Shown: in pieces, positions 51,466 to 61,355 of the stretch
How the letters are laid out: every line of letters starts with the position of its first letter
Numbering within the stretch: the first letter of the stretch is position 1
DNA from: Clostridium chauvoei
GTDB taxonomy: Bacteria; Bacillota; Clostridia; Clostridiales; Clostridiaceae
NCBI RefSeq assembly: GCF_002327185.1
Contig: NZ_CP018624.1
Location: 806,001-870,000 of the forward strand
Length of the DNA: 64,000 nucleotides
Direction of reading: 5' to 3'
Notes under the pieces: generated by a model
The model's database searches: none
Told to the model about the DNA's origin: nothing
The model's input: only the letters and a program-made list of their open reading frames with translations
Translations under genes and position numbers: made by a program

Positions 51466-52869
51466 ATGAAGTTTAATTTTAAGATATCCTTTATAGAAGA
51501 AGTTCCTAAATATATTCAAATAGCAAATAATATAAAAAGGCTTATAGATAATAAGGAAATACAAGATGGAGAAAAGTTACCTACTATAAGAACTTTAGCT
51601 TTAGAATTAGATGTAAATAATGTAACTATAGTAAATGCATATAAAAAATTAAAAAATGAAGGGTATGCTTATCAAAAAGTAGGATCAGGAACGTATGCTA
51701 AGAGAAAAGATATATTACCTACTTTTAATAGGGAATATAATAAGTGTTTTAAGAGAATAAATCAAGAACAATTAGAAAGTATAATAGATTTTACTGGAGA
51801 AACCTCAACACAAGTATACTTCCCTATGGATGAATTTAAAAGTGTTATTAATAAGGTATTAGATAGAGATGGAGCTAATGCTTTAATTATGAAAGAACCC
51901 TTAGGATATGAAGAACTAAGAAAAACTATAAACAAAGCTTTTTGGAATGATTCATTAAATTTGGATAATATATTAATTGTTTCAGGAGCTCAACAAGGAA
52001 TAGATATAGCATCTAAAGCGATGTTAAATATAAATGATAATGTAATAGTTGAAAAACCAACCTATGGAGGTGCATTATCGGTATTTAAATGGAGAAGAGC
52101 CAATATATTTGAAGTTAAAATTAAAGAAGATGGTATAGACATTGATGAATTTGAAGAAGTATTAAAAAAGAATAAAATTAGATGCTTTTATACTATGAGT
52201 TATTTTCATAATCCTACTGGGATAAGCTATAGTAGAGATAAAAAGCTAAAATTATTAGAACTTGCAGAAAAATATGATTTTTATATTATAGAAGATGATT
52301 ATTTATCAGAGCTTATTTATGAAGATGGACATGTACATGAGCCTTTTAAGAAGTTAGATAAAAATGATAGGGTTATTTATATAAAGAGTTTTTCGAAAAT
52401 ATTTTTACCAGGAATAAGATTGGGCTATATAATAACCCCAGATGAATTTAGAGAGAATATTCAAAACTCTAAAATAAACACAGATATAGCAACATCAAGT
52501 CTTATGCAAAGAGCATTAGAATTATATATAAGAGATGGATTTTGGAAAGGGCATATTGCTTTTCAAAAAGAAGAATGTAAAAAGAAATATAACTTAATGA
52601 AAACTTTAATAGAACAACATTTATTAGATAAGGTAAATTATACTGATCCCAAGGGCGGAATAAATTTTTATTTAGAACTTAAAGATAAATCTAGAACATC
52701 TAAAGAATTATTTTATTTATTAAAGAATAAGGATGTTTATATAACTCCAGGAGTAATATTTTTTAGATATCCAAGTGATGGAGATTATACATTTAGAATA
52801 GGTTTTTCTCAAGTTGATGAAGAGAAGATAGTAAAAGGTATAGAAATTATTAGTAAGGAGTTAAAGTAA
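51466..52869 (+). CDS. MocR/PdxR-like regulator (GntR helix-turn-helix plus aminotransferase domain)
   Basis: 467 residues. The N-terminal GntR winged helix (GEKLPTIRTLALELDVNNVTIVNAYKKL, about 38-65) is joined to a fold-type I aminotransferase domain. The latter has VSGAQQGIDIASKAML, the substrate loop FHNPTG, and the PLP lysine in YIKSFSKIFLPGIRLGYI. Such proteins sense PLP or amines and control B6 or amino-acid genes. Its stop overlaps the next ATG. Confidence 0.88.
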   Translation: MKFNFKISFIEEVPKYIQIANNIKRLIDNKEIQDGEKLPTIRTLALELDVNNVTIVNAYKKLKNEGYAYQKVGSGTYAKRKDILPTFNREYNKCFKRINQEQLESIIDFTGETSTQVYFPMDEFKSVINKVLDRDGANALIMKEPLGYEELRKTINKAFWNDSLNLDNILIVSGAQQGIDIASKAMLNINDNVIVEKPTYGGALSVFKWRRANIFEVKIKEDGIDIDEFEEVLKKNKIRCFYTMSYFHNPTGISYSRDKKLKLLELAEKYDFYIIEDDYLSELIYEDGHVHEPFKKLDKNDRVIYIKSFSKIFLPGIRLGYIITPDEFRENIQNSKINTDIATSSLMQRALELYIRDGFWKGHIAFQKEECKKKYNLMKTLIEQHLLDKVNYTDPKGGINFYLELKDKSRTSKELFYLLKNKDVYITPGVIFFRYPSDGDYTFRIGFSQVDEEKIVKGIEIISKELK

Positions 52870-53519
52870 TGGGGTATGTAACTATAAAAGAGTTTGGAGA
52901 AGATAGATTTACAGAGAAAAAATCTGAATTTATAGGATATGCAAAGAGATGTGAAACAGAAGAGGAAGCTAAAGAATTTGTTGCTGAAATAAAAAGTATG
53001 CATAAGCAAGCTAGACATAATTGTTGGGCATATGTTATTGGAGAAAACATGGGGATTCAAAGATATAGTGATGATGGAGAACCACAAGGAACAGCAGGGA
53101 TTCCTATATTAGAAGTTATGAAAAAAAGTGATATTACAGATTGTGCAGTAGTAGTAACAAGATATTTTGGAGGAATATTATTAGGAGCTGGGGGACTTAC
53201 TAGAGCATATACAAAAGGAGCTTCAATTGCGTTAAAAGCTGGTGGAGTTGTTGAAAAAGTATCTGGAATAAAATTAACAAGTACAATAGATTACGATATG
53301 TTAGGAAAAATTCAATATATATGTGGACAAAATAATTGGCATATAGAAGAAGTAGAATATTCAGATAAAGTTAAGGTTAATATATTAGCAGAGATAGAGG
53401 TATCTGATGAAATAGAAAAACAATTTATAGAAGCAACAAGTGGAAAAATACAAATAGATAAATCAAAAGAAGAGATTTATTTTAAAGAAGAAAATAGATT
53501 ATTTAAATGTATAGAATAA
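52869..53519 (+). CDS. YigZ/IMPACT family protein
   Basis: 216 residues, overlapping the MocR gene by one base. The UPF0029 (IMPACT) domain is clear: KKSEFIGYAKRCETEEEA, ARHNCWAYVIG, YSDDGEPQGTAGIPIL and VVVTRYFGGILLGAGGLTRAY. A smaller ferredoxin-like C-terminal domain follows. The biochemical role in bacteria is unsettled; a translation-linked function has been proposed. Confidence 0.88.
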   Translation: MGYVTIKEFGEDRFTEKKSEFIGYAKRCETEEEAKEFVAEIKSMHKQARHNCWAYVIGENMGIQRYSDDGEPQGTAGIPILEVMKKSDITDCAVVVTRYFGGILLGAGGLTRAYTKGASIALKAGGVVEKVSGIKLTSTIDYDMLGKIQYICGQNNWHIEEVEYSDKVKVNILAEIEVSDEIEKQFIEATSGKIQIDKSKEEIYFKEENRLFKCIE

Positions 53520-53547
53520 TAGCCTCAATTAGACATAATAGGTATAA

Positions 53548-53576
53548 TTGTCAAGTTTGAGTAATTGTGCTATAAT
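53548..53576 (+). promoter_or_regulatory. Promoter of yebC
   Basis: TTGTCA, 17-base spacer, TATAAT. Confidence 0.75.
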
Positions 53577-53627
53577 TTTTTAGACAGAAGATATAAAATT
53601 AAAAATAAATGTTGGGAGGAATACTAG

Positions 53628-54359
53628 ATGTCAGGACATTCAAAATGGCATAATATCCAAAATAAAAAGGGAAAAGCAGATGCAAAGAGAGGAAAGATTT
53701 TTACTAAATTAGGTAAAGAATTAGTAATTGCAGTTAAAAATGGAGGGCCTATACCTGACAATAACCCAAAACTAAGAGATACAATAGCTAAGGCAAAGGC
53801 GGCTAATATGCCTAATGATACAATACAAAGATCAATAAAAAAGGCTTCAGGAGAACTTGCTAGTGTAAATTACGAAAAAATAGTATATGAAGGTTATGGT
53901 CCATCAGGGGTAGCTGTAATAGTAGAAACATTAACAGACAATAAAAATAGATCAGCAGGAAATGTAAGAAGTGCCTTCACAAAAGGTGGCGGAAATATGG
54001 GGGCTGCTGGATGTGTAGGATTTATGTTCCAAGAAAAGGGAGAAATTGTTATAGAAAAAGCGGACTTAGACGAAGATGAATTAATGATGATGGCGTTAGA
54101 TGCAGGAGCAGAAGATTTTGCTGCTGAAGAAGAAGTATTTATAGTTACAACAGCGCCAGAAGATTTTAGTCAAGTAAGAGAAGCTTTAGAGGCAGAAGGA
54201 ATAGAATTCTTAGAAGCAGAAGTTAAGATGATTCCAGATACTTATACTGAAATCAATGAAGATGATGCTAAGAAATTCCAAAAAATGTTAAATTTACTTG
54301 AAGATGATGATGATGTTCAAGAAGTTTGGCATAATGCTGAATCTGAATTTTTAGATTAG
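53628..54359 (+). CDS. yebC: YebC/PmpR family protein
   Basis: 243 residues, normal length. It opens with [20 protein letters not shown], the family hallmark, followed by [19 protein letters not shown]. The acidic C-terminal domains include [12 protein letters not shown]. YebC proteins have been described as DNA-binding regulators and as helpers of ribosomes at proline stretches. It has its own promoter and a strong terminator. Confidence 0.93.
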   Translation: MSGHSKWHNIQNKKGKADAKRGKIFTKLGKELVIAVKNGGPIPDNNPKLRDTIAKAKAANMPNDTIQRSIKKASGELASVNYEKIVYEGYGPSGVAVIVETLTDNKNRSAGNVRSAFTKGGGNMGAAGCVGFMFQEKGEIVIEKADLDEDELMMMALDAGAEDFAAEEEVFIVTTAPEDFSQVREALEAEGIEFLEAEVKMIPDTYTEINEDDAKKFQKMLNLLEDDDDVQEVWHNAESEFLD

Positions 54360-54388
54360 TATAATTAAAAATAATAAGAAGTGAAATA

Positions 54389-54459
54389 AAAAATACCTCT
54401 TTTATTGCAAGAGACAGCTTATTTTAAATAAGTTATATTGTAATAAAAGAGGTATTTTT
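54389..54459. terminator. Long terminator hairpin with internal hairpin
   Basis: A 22-bp stem with one G-U pair (core AAATACCTCTTTTATT/AATAAAAGAGGTATTT) enclosing a second small AT hairpin, CTTATTT/AAATAAG, ended by T5. Confidence 0.8.
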
Positions 54460-54803
54460 ATAATTTATAATAAGAAAATAATTATTTTTTATTAGACTTA
54501 ATATTTCATAGAGAATTTCTAAGTTATAAATTTGATAAAAGTATAGAGTATTATAAATTGGAAGTAAAGTTTATAGTAGTAATTATATTGACAGCACCAA
54601 TAACAGCAATAATTTCTAATTATTTATGTAAAAAATATATAAAAATCTAAGTAATCCATTATTTTTACTAGAAAATATTTTAATATTTTAAAAAATACTG
54701 ATAAAATATTACTTTTTAGTCGAGAAGTGATGAAATATGATGTATAAAAAACCAAGAATAATAGTGGAATATATGTTATTATGGTATTTGATATATAAAA
54801 TAA
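54460..54803. other. Gene-poor AT-rich stretch
   Basis: No convincing gene. On +, a TTG-started 30-codon frame (54558-54650), one hydrophobic helix VKFIVVIILTAPITAIIS, lacks a ribosome binding site and may be a remnant. No promoter match strong enough to report was found before the kinase gene. Confidence 0.4.
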
Positions 54804-56825
54804 ATGAAATGGGTAACGGGAATGATAGGAAGATTTTACAATGAACCAAGAAGTGATATAAATAGAAAATTAATAAAAAGCATGTTAGTTGGAACAACTA
54901 TTTTTTTAATTATAACTGTAATTGATATTTTATTTATAGATTTGCTTCCAATAAGTAATTTAGGAGCATCAGTTAGTATAAATAGTATGAACTATGTACT
55001 TGGAATAATATCAGTAGCTTGTTGCGCTGTATATTACTATATGTATAAAAGCAATGAATTTTTTATATTAAATCTTAGTTATATAAGTATAGCTATAGAG
55101 TATATGTTTGTAAATATTATATTAAATAATTCTATTTTAAAAGAGGTATTTACTTTAAGATTAATAATGTTGCCGTTTTTATTTAGAGCCATTTTATTAA
55201 CATTAGCAATATTAAACAATAGTAAAGTTGTTAAGGGACTTTTAAAAAGAAAAGACATTTCAGTAATAATAACGATTATAGTAACTATAAGTTCTATTAT
55301 ACTAGAAATGATTATGTATTCTAAAATAGAGAGTAATTATATATATAATATACTATTAGTAATTAATGATTTAATAGTGGTTTATTACTACATATTACTT
55401 GTATTATTAGCTAAGAGATGTTTGGAAAAAAACCAATTTATCTATACAATAATAATAACTAGTTTAAGTATTTTTAATATGAGAAGAGTTTACATATTTG
55501 AATCAATTGGCTTAAATAATAAGGATATATTTTCTTATAGAAGAGGGTTAGCATTTATAGGATTTACGATTCTTTTGATAGGATTATTTATAGAAATAAT
55601 AAGGAAAATAAAAGAGAATGAAAAATTAACTAAAGAATTAAAAAATAATGAGAAAATGCTTTTAACTATTACTGAAAATATAAAGGATTTAATTATTACA
55701 GAAGACTACGAAGGAAATATAACCTATGTAAATAATGCTGTTGTAGCTAACTTAGGATATACAAAAGAAGAACTTTCAGGGGTAAAGTTTGAAAGTTTAA
55801 TACAATCAGAGAAAAATATAATAGATAGTAAAAAAGAAGATATAGAATTTAAGGAACAGGAATGGAAAACAAAGTTAAATGGATTATTAACTGTAGAAAG
55901 TATAGTTAGTAATATTATCGAAGAAAAGGATGGATTATGCAGAATAATAGTTGCAAGAGATTGTAGTTTCAGAGATAAATTAGAAAAACTTGAGAAGAAG
56001 TGTGATGAATTAAAGGAAGTTGAAAATATTAGAAGTCAGTTTTTTGCCAATTTATCTCATGAGTTTAAAACGCCAATAAATATAATTTATTCCTGCATTC
56101 AAATGTTAGATACTTATAAGAATTTTCAAGATAAAATGTTAGCTGATACGTATAGAAAATACGATAAAACAATAAAACAAAATTGCTTTAGAATGTTAAG
56201 GTTGATTAATAACCTAGTAGATATAACCAAAATAGATTCTGGATTTATAAAAATAAAGCTAACTAATTATGATATAGTAAGCTTAGTTGAAAATATAACT
56301 TTATCAACAATACCATATGCGAAAAGTAAAAATATAAGTTTAGTTTTCGATACTCTAATTGAAGAGTTAGAGATAAAATGTAGCCCAGAATACATTGAAA
56401 GGATAATATTAAACTTACTATCTAATGCAGTAAAATTTACAAATGATGGAGGGAATATTTTAGTTTTCATAGATTCAGATGAAGAATGGGTAACTATAAA
56501 AATTAAAGATGATGGAATAGGAATTCCTACGGAACTTAGAGAAATTATTTTTGAAAGATTTATGCAAATAGATAAGTCTTTCCAAAGGGCTAAAGAAGGT
56601 AGTGGCATAGGTTTAGCGTTAGTTAAATCATTAGTAGAACTTCAAGATGGGAAAATTTATTTGAATAGTGATAACATTACTGGAGGAAGCGAGTTTATGA
56701 TAAAATTACCTAATGAAAAAATAGATTTAGAAGAGATTAAAAGAGAAAATTTTGAAAAAAATAGTTCCAAATTTCTAGTTGATACAGTATCTATAGAGTT
56801 TTCAGATATATATGAAATATTATAG
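54804..56825 (+). CDS. Membrane sensor histidine kinase with PAS domain
   Basis: 673 residues. The N-terminal 270 residues hold about eight membrane helices (MASE-type sensor). A PAS domain follows (ITEDYEGNITYVNNAVVANLGYT, near 305), then HisKA with the phospho-His in FFANLSHEFKTPINII (near 416), and HATPase with LLSNAVKFTNDGG, DDGIGIP and GSGIGLALVKSLVELQDG. No response regulator is adjacent, so it is an orphan kinase, as sporulation-type kinases often are. The start is uncertain; no strong ribosome binding site precedes it. Confidence 0.88.
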   Translation: MKWVTGMIGRFYNEPRSDINRKLIKSMLVGTTIFLIITVIDILFIDLLPISNLGASVSINSMNYVLGIISVACCAVYYYMYKSNEFFILNLSYISIAIEYMFVNIILNNSILKEVFTLRLIMLPFLFRAILLTLAILNNSKVVKGLLKRKDISVIITIIVTISSIILEMIMYSKIESNYIYNILLVINDLIVVYYYILLVLLAKRCLEKNQFIYTIIITSLSIFNMRRVYIFESIGLNNKDIFSYRRGLAFIGFTILLIGLFIEIIRKIKENEKLTKELKNNEKMLLTITENIKDLIITEDYEGNITYVNNAVVANLGYTKEELSGVKFESLIQSEKNIIDSKKEDIEFKEQEWKTKLNGLLTVESIVSNIIEEKDGLCRIIVARDCSFRDKLEKLEKKCDELKEVENIRSQFFANLSHEFKTPINIIYSCIQMLDTYKNFQDKMLADTYRKYDKTIKQNCFRMLRLINNLVDITKIDSGFIKIKLTNYDIVSLVENITLSTIPYAKSKNISLVFDTLIEELEIKCSPEYIERIILNLLSNAVKFTNDGGNILVFIDSDEEWVTIKIKDDGIGIPTELREIIFERFMQIDKSFQRAKEGSGIGLALVKSLVELQDGKIYLNSDNITGGSEFMIKLPNEKIDLEEIKRENFEKNSSKFLVDTVSIEFSDIYEIL

Positions 56826-56832
56826 CCATTTT

Positions 56833-56886
56833 AAAGAGGTCTAAATAAAATGATTTTTAATCATTTTATTTAGACCTCTTTTTTAG
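56833..56886 (+). terminator. Perfect 23-bp terminator hairpin
   Basis: Arms 56833-56855 and 56859-56881 are exact complements (core AAAGAGGTCTAAAT) with a TTT loop and a T-run after. Confidence 0.85.
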
Positions 56887-57141
56887 AAAATTATAATATA
56901 ATCATTATATAATATATTATGAATATTTTTACAGTAGATTTAAAGTAGCAAAAATATACAATTTTTACTATGAATTTAATAAGTAAATTCTATTGAAAAT
57001 GAAGTTATAATAAAAAAAATACATATTATTGGAAACTATATTGCAATTAGTAAACATATACATTAAAATGAAAAATGAATTAATTGTTAACAAAAATTCA
57101 ATTTTATTTTCATTTATCAATATAAGATAGGGGAGAAATAT
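56887..57141. other. AT-rich upstream region of the 5'-nucleotidase gene
   Basis: No gene is seen. It contains an imperfect inverted repeat at about 57065-57115 centred on GTTAAC (ATGAAAAATGAATT with AATTCAATTTTATTTTCAT), a possible operator. No convincing -35/-10 pair. Confidence 0.35.
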
Positions 57142-59238
57142 ATGTGGAAAAAAACTAATAAAAAGAAGTTTATAGCATTTTTAACTACATTGACTTTGGT
57201 TTTAGGATTAATAATGCCAATAAATTGTGAAAAAGTATATGCCGTAGATGGACAACCTACAGAAAAAGTAAGTGAAGTATTTAATAATAAAGATTTAGAG
57301 AATAAAATTTTAAAGGATGATAAGAAAACGATTCCTGAAGTTACTAAATCTGTTGAGGAAGTCTATACAAATATAAAAAATATAAAAATTTTAGGGTATG
57401 AAGATAATAAAGACTTAGAAAGTAAAGTAGTACAACTGATAAACTTAGGGAAGATTAAATTAAATAAAGATCAAGATAGTATTACTTGGGAAGAAATAAA
57501 GAAACAATTATCTGCTGAAGATTTAAAAGCTTTAGTAAAGGGTGTTAATAAGAAAATAGATATTTTAAGTTTTAATGATATACATGGTAGTGTACAAGAA
57601 ACCAAAAAAAATACAGGTGTTGCTAAGTTAACAACAGAAATAAAAAAATATACGAATAAAAATAATGAAATATATAATAGTTTTATCGTTTCAGGGGGAG
57701 ACATGTACCAAGGAAGTGCAATGTCAAACTTAAAATTAGGGGAACCAATAAATAAGTTTGCAAAAGAAGTAGGGTTACTTGCTTCAGCTGTCGGAAATCA
57801 TGAATTTGATTGGGGAACAAATAATTTTGAAAAATGGCAAGAAGATGGTGGATTCCAGTTTTTAGCAGCGAATTTAATAGATAAAAGAACAAATAATATT
57901 GCTTCTTTTGCTAAACCTTATTTAGTAGTAGAAGAAAATGGAGTTAAGATTGGATTAATAGGTTTAGCTACACCGGATACTTTATATACTACTAAACCAA
58001 CAAATGTAGTAGATTATGATTTTACAAGTGGTGTAGAAGAAGTAAATAAGTATGGTAAGCTTTTAAGAGAACAAGAGCATGTAGATGCTGTAGTAGTTAT
58101 TACACATATGGGTGCAAAACTTGAAAATGGAGAATTAAAAGGTGAAGCTGTAGATATTGCTAAAAACGTACAAAAAGGAATGGTAGATGCAATTGTAGCA
58201 GCTCATGATCATAGATTTACAGCTGGAGAGGTTAATGGAGTAAGGATTGCCGAAGGTGGTTGTAATGGTAAAGGATTAGGTAAAGTAAGCTTTACTTTTG
58301 ACCCATCAGGAAAGTTAGTATCAGTTGAAAGCTCTTACGATGAAGTTTATAAGAGAAAAGATACAATTAAAGCAGATGAAAAAGTACAAGCTATGGTTAA
58401 ACAATATGAAAAAGAATTAGAAATTATATTAGGTGAAAAAATAGCTGATTTAGACGTTGACTTAACAAATGATAAGTACAATGGAATAACTGTACTTGGA
58501 GTTACAGTCTGTGAAGCTATGAAAAAAATTACAGGCGCTGATATTGCAATAACTAATGGTGGAGGATTAAGAGCACCTATAAATAAAGGGGTAGTTACAA
58601 TGGGAGATTTATATACAGTACTTCCTTTTGATAATACTTTAGTAACTATGGACCTTAAAGGTGAGGATATAATAAAGATAATTGATTATGGAATAGATCC
58701 TAAAACTAGAGGTTGGGGACAATTTTCAGGAGTTAAGATTTGGTATAATCCTGAAAATGAATTAGGAAATAGAATAACATCAGTAAGATTGCCAGATGGA
58801 ACAAAATTAGAAAGTAATAAATATTATAAAGTTGTAACTAATGATTTTATGGCAGTTGGTGGAGATAACTATGATTTCTCAAAAGCTATAAATGTAAATA
58901 ATGCAGGTTTAGTAATGAGAGATGAAATAGCAGATCTTTGGAGAAAAGAAGGTATAAGTCCTAAGGAAACTAATATTTTAGTATCAGGAGTTGATGATAC
59001 TAAAGATGTAGTAATACCAAATACAAGCAAGGATAAAAATGAAACAATATCAAAAGATGAGAATAAGAAACCAGAAGTTTCACAAGGAAAAACAACTCAA
59101 GCTAATAAAGTAAACAAAGGTAAATCAACTAAACTTCCTAAGACAGGAACTCCATTTGGAGCAACTGCGATGGAAATAACAGGATTTATGGCATTAGCAA
59201 TAGGTGGATATTTATCTAAGAAGAAAAAGGTTTCGTAG
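57142..59238 (+). CDS. Cell-wall-anchored 5'-nucleotidase/2',3'-cyclic phosphodiesterase
   Basis: 698 residues. Signal peptide (FIAFLTTLTLVLGLIMPINC, cleavage near VYA-VDG). An extra helical region follows (about 35-145), then the calcineurin-like metal domain (LSFNDIHGSV, SGGDMYQGSA, VGNHEFDWG, VITHMG, AAHDHR). The 5'-nucleotidase C-terminal domain (ITNGGGLRAPI, PFDNTLVTM, GGDNYDF) comes next. The end is a sorting signal: LPKTG, a hydrophobic stretch and KKKK, so sortase links it to the wall. It releases phosphate and nucleosides from external nucleotides. Confidence 0.93.
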   Translation: MWKKTNKKKFIAFLTTLTLVLGLIMPINCEKVYAVDGQPTEKVSEVFNNKDLENKILKDDKKTIPEVTKSVEEVYTNIKNIKILGYEDNKDLESKVVQLINLGKIKLNKDQDSITWEEIKKQLSAEDLKALVKGVNKKIDILSFNDIHGSVQETKKNTGVAKLTTEIKKYTNKNNEIYNSFIVSGGDMYQGSAMSNLKLGEPINKFAKEVGLLASAVGNHEFDWGTNNFEKWQEDGGFQFLAANLIDKRTNNIASFAKPYLVVEENGVKIGLIGLATPDTLYTTKPTNVVDYDFTSGVEEVNKYGKLLREQEHVDAVVVITHMGAKLENGELKGEAVDIAKNVQKGMVDAIVAAHDHRFTAGEVNGVRIAEGGCNGKGLGKVSFTFDPSGKLVSVESSYDEVYKRKDTIKADEKVQAMVKQYEKELEIILGEKIADLDVDLTNDKYNGITVLGVTVCEAMKKITGADIAITNGGGLRAPINKGVVTMGDLYTVLPFDNTLVTMDLKGEDIIKIIDYGIDPKTRGWGQFSGVKIWYNPENELGNRITSVRLPDGTKLESNKYYKVVTNDFMAVGGDNYDFSKAINVNNAGLVMRDEIADLWRKEGISPKETNILVSGVDDTKDVVIPNTSKDKNETISKDENKKPEVSQGKTTQANKVNKGKSTKLPKTGTPFGATAMEITGFMALAIGGYLSKKKKVS

Positions 59239-59261
59239 GATAAATATAAATTGACACTATT

Positions 59262-59301
59262 AATATTACTGGGATTTTTGATCTCAGTAATATTTTTTTG
59301 T
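59262..59301 (+). terminator. Terminator of the nucleotidase gene
   Basis: AATATTACTGGGAT and ATCTCAGTAATATT pair with one G-U, then TTTTTTG. Confidence 0.8.
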
Positions 59302-59359
59302 TTTATATGTTATAATAAATTAATATATTTAACTTAAGTCTATTTTAGGAGGAATACTC

Positions 59360-60466
59360 ATGATAAATAAAGATAGAGTTTTAAAAAGATTTTTAGATTA
59401 TGTTCAAATTGATTCAGAAAGTTATAAAGAAGGAACCTTTGCAAAAAGGCTTGCAAAGGATTTAGAAGAATTAGGATTAGAAGTAGAATTTGATAAAGCT
59501 TATGAAGTTGTAAAATCAGATACTGGGAACTTAATAGCTAGATTAAAGGGGAATAGAGAAGGCGAACCAATTCTATTTGCTTGTCATATGGATACAGTTA
59601 CTCCATGTACAAATATAAAACCAATTATAAAAGATGGGATTATATATTCAGATGGAACAACAGTACTTGGCGGAGATGACAAGGGTGGAATAGCTGCAAT
59701 TATTGAAGCTTTAACAGTTATAAAAGAAAACAATATAAAACATCCTACTATTGAAATTGTATTTACAATTGCAGAAGAAGTTGGGATATATGGAGCTAAA
59801 AATTTAGATTATTCTAAGATTGAATCTAAAAGTGCTTTTATATTTGATACAAGTGGAGATATAGGAACTATAGTTATTAAAGGACCAGCACAAGATAAAC
59901 TATTAGTTAAAATTAAAGGAAAGTCAGCTCATGCAGGAGTATGTCCAGAAGATGGTATAAGTGCAATTCAAATAGCTTCTGAAGCAATAGCTAATATGAA
60001 GTTATTAAGAATAGATGAAAATACAACTGCAAATATAGGGAAAATTAATGGTGGAGTAGCAACTAATATAGTTTGTCCAGAAGTTATTATTGAAGCAGAA
60101 ACTAGAAGTACAGTAATAGAAAGTCTAGAGAAGCAAACAGCCCATATGATAGAGACTTTTGAAAATGCAGCCAAAAAATTTGGTGGAGAAGTTGAAATAA
60201 GTGTAAATAGATTATTTGGCCAATTTGTAATTGATGAAAATGATGAAATTGTAAATAAGGCTAAAAAAGCATTAAAAGCTATTGGTATAGAAGGAAAAAC
60301 AACATCAACAGGTGGCGGAAGTGATACTAATGTATTTAATGGTAATGGCTTAAAGGCTATAAATTTATCTAGTGGAGAAAGAAAACCTCATACATTAGAA
60401 GAACATATGAAAATAGAAGATTTGGAAATATTATCAAAATTAATAGTTGAATTAGCAAGAGTATAA
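59360..60466 (+). CDS. M20-family peptidase (PepT-like)
   Basis: 368 residues with AGGAGG upstream. Metal ligands are in FACHMDTV (His, near 75), VLGGDDKGG (Asp), IAEEVGIYGA (catalytic Glu pair), FDTSG and, at the end, SSGERKPHTLEEHM (His). The dimerisation domain GKSAHAGVCPEDG lies in between. It resembles peptidase T-like tripeptidases, which trim peptides in the cytoplasm. No signal peptide. Confidence 0.88.
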   Translation: MINKDRVLKRFLDYVQIDSESYKEGTFAKRLAKDLEELGLEVEFDKAYEVVKSDTGNLIARLKGNREGEPILFACHMDTVTPCTNIKPIIKDGIIYSDGTTVLGGDDKGGIAAIIEALTVIKENNIKHPTIEIVFTIAEEVGIYGAKNLDYSKIESKSAFIFDTSGDIGTIVIKGPAQDKLLVKIKGKSAHAGVCPEDGISAIQIASEAIANMKLLRIDENTTANIGKINGGVATNIVCPEVIIEAETRSTVIESLEKQTAHMIETFENAAKKFGGEVEISVNRLFGQFVIDENDEIVNKAKKALKAIGIEGKTTSTGGGSDTNVFNGNGLKAINLSSGERKPHTLEEHMKIEDLEILSKLIVELARV

Positions 60467-60499
60467 AAAAGGTGGAATTAAATTCCACCTTTTTTATAA
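60465..60499. terminator. Bidirectional terminator
   Basis: AAAAAAGGTGGAATT and AATTCCACCTTTTTT, perfect 15-bp stem between convergent genes. Confidence 0.85.
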
Positions 60500-60513
60500 A
60501 GAAAATCTAAAAG

Positions 60514-61044
60514 TTAACACATACCATTATTTCCACCACCAGCATTTCCGCCAGGGCAGCCTGACATATTATTACTAGTATTAGTGTTATTAGGTTGAGT
60601 GTTATGTTGTTTATAAACATTCATAATCTCATTAGCTCTTGATTGAAGTGTTACTAAGCTATCTTTATACTCAGAATTTTCAGGGTCAAGATCAGTAGCT
60701 GTTTTAATATGATTTACAGCTGTATCAAACCAACCCTTTTTCAAAGAGATAAATCCTTGAAGGTAATTCCATTCTGCAGAATTTCTATGATCAATTAGAT
60801 TTAATTTAGATTCTGCTAAAACAAAATTATTATTTTCAATCAAGTTTCTAATTTCTTTGTATAAATTTCCGTTTATTAATAAATCATAAGCTATGTTTGC
60901 ATCAGTTAAAGCTTTTTCAGTTGAAGAATTAACAGAAAGATTATTCATGTTTACATTAAATTTTGCAAGTACATTATTGTAAGCATTTTTGATTTCATCT
61001 GTAGATGAGTCTGGTTGAACTCCTAACACTTTATATGGATCCAC
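60514..61044 (-). CDS. Degenerate J-domain/TPR protein
   Basis: 176 residues. PYKVLGVQPDSSTDEIKNAY is the start of a DnaJ-type domain, but the HPD triad that stimulates Hsp70 is replaced by NVN (30-32). TPR-like helices follow (AEWNYLQGFISLKKGWFDTAV, near 90). The tail is Asn/Gly-rich with two cysteines (CPGGNAGGGNNGMC). It cannot act as a normal DnaJ; it may bind a partner through the TPRs. AGGGGTGAA precedes the ATG. Confidence 0.7.
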   Translation of the reverse strand: MDPYKVLGVQPDSSTDEIKNAYNNVLAKFNVNMNNLSVNSSTEKALTDANIAYDLLINGNLYKEIRNLIENNNFVLAESKLNLIDHRNSAEWNYLQGFISLKKGWFDTAVNHIKTATDLDPENSEYKDSLVTLQSRANEIMNVYKQHNTQPNNTNTSNNMSGCPGGNAGGGNNGMC

Positions 61045-61171
61045 TTTTAATTCACCCCTTAAATAATTTTAATAGTACTACTTTAAATATATTTTAAGAT
61101 TTCAATATTATTCTAATAATTAAATTAAAGAATTGTTACAAAAAAAATTATTTTAATTAAACAAGCAAGTT

Positions 61172-61215
61172 TTATAAAAAGAAAAATCGGATTTCTAAAA
61201 TAGAAATCCGATTTT
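61172..61215 (-). terminator. Terminator of the candidate small RNA
   Basis: On the - strand AAAATCGGATTTCTA, loop, TAGAAATCCGATTTT, then TTCTTTTTAT; perfect 15-bp stem. No protein gene ends nearby on this strand. Confidence 0.75.
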
Positions 61216-61320
61216 ATTTAGGCAAAAAAAGTATTTTATATTTTAATTAAAGTAGAGCTTGGCATCCGGCGAAGGACAAACCAAGCTCTACAGGTAATTA
61301 GCACTTAACGTACCAACTGC
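61172..61320 (-). ncRNA. Candidate structured small RNA
   Basis: No gene covers 61045-61469, yet the - strand shows a promoter (61327-61355), a structured body and a terminator. After the start, TAGCA/TGCTA forms a stem whose loop GGTA can pair with the downstream TACC, an H-type pseudoknot. Next comes an 11-bp perfect hairpin, GTAGAGCTTGG with CCAAGCTCTAC, and an 18-base GC-rich loop (TTTGTCCTTCGCCGGATG), then an A/T linker and the terminator. The length is about 140-150 bases. It is either a free small RNA or an aptamer with early termination upstream of the J-domain-like gene. No family recognised. Confidence 0.5.
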
Positions 61321-61326
61321 TAGTAT

Positions 61327-61355
61327 ATAATACCATGATGGTAAAATAAATTCAA
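61327..61355 (-). promoter_or_regulatory. Promoter of the candidate small RNA
   Basis: On the - strand TTGAAT, 17-base spacer, TATTAT. The spacer holds the palindrome TACCATGATGGTA. Confidence 0.6.

Noticed and set aside
54558..54650. 30-codon hydrophobic frame upstream of the histidine kinase
   Set aside because: TTG start without ribosome binding site; could be a gene remnant, but the evidence is too thin to call a gene.
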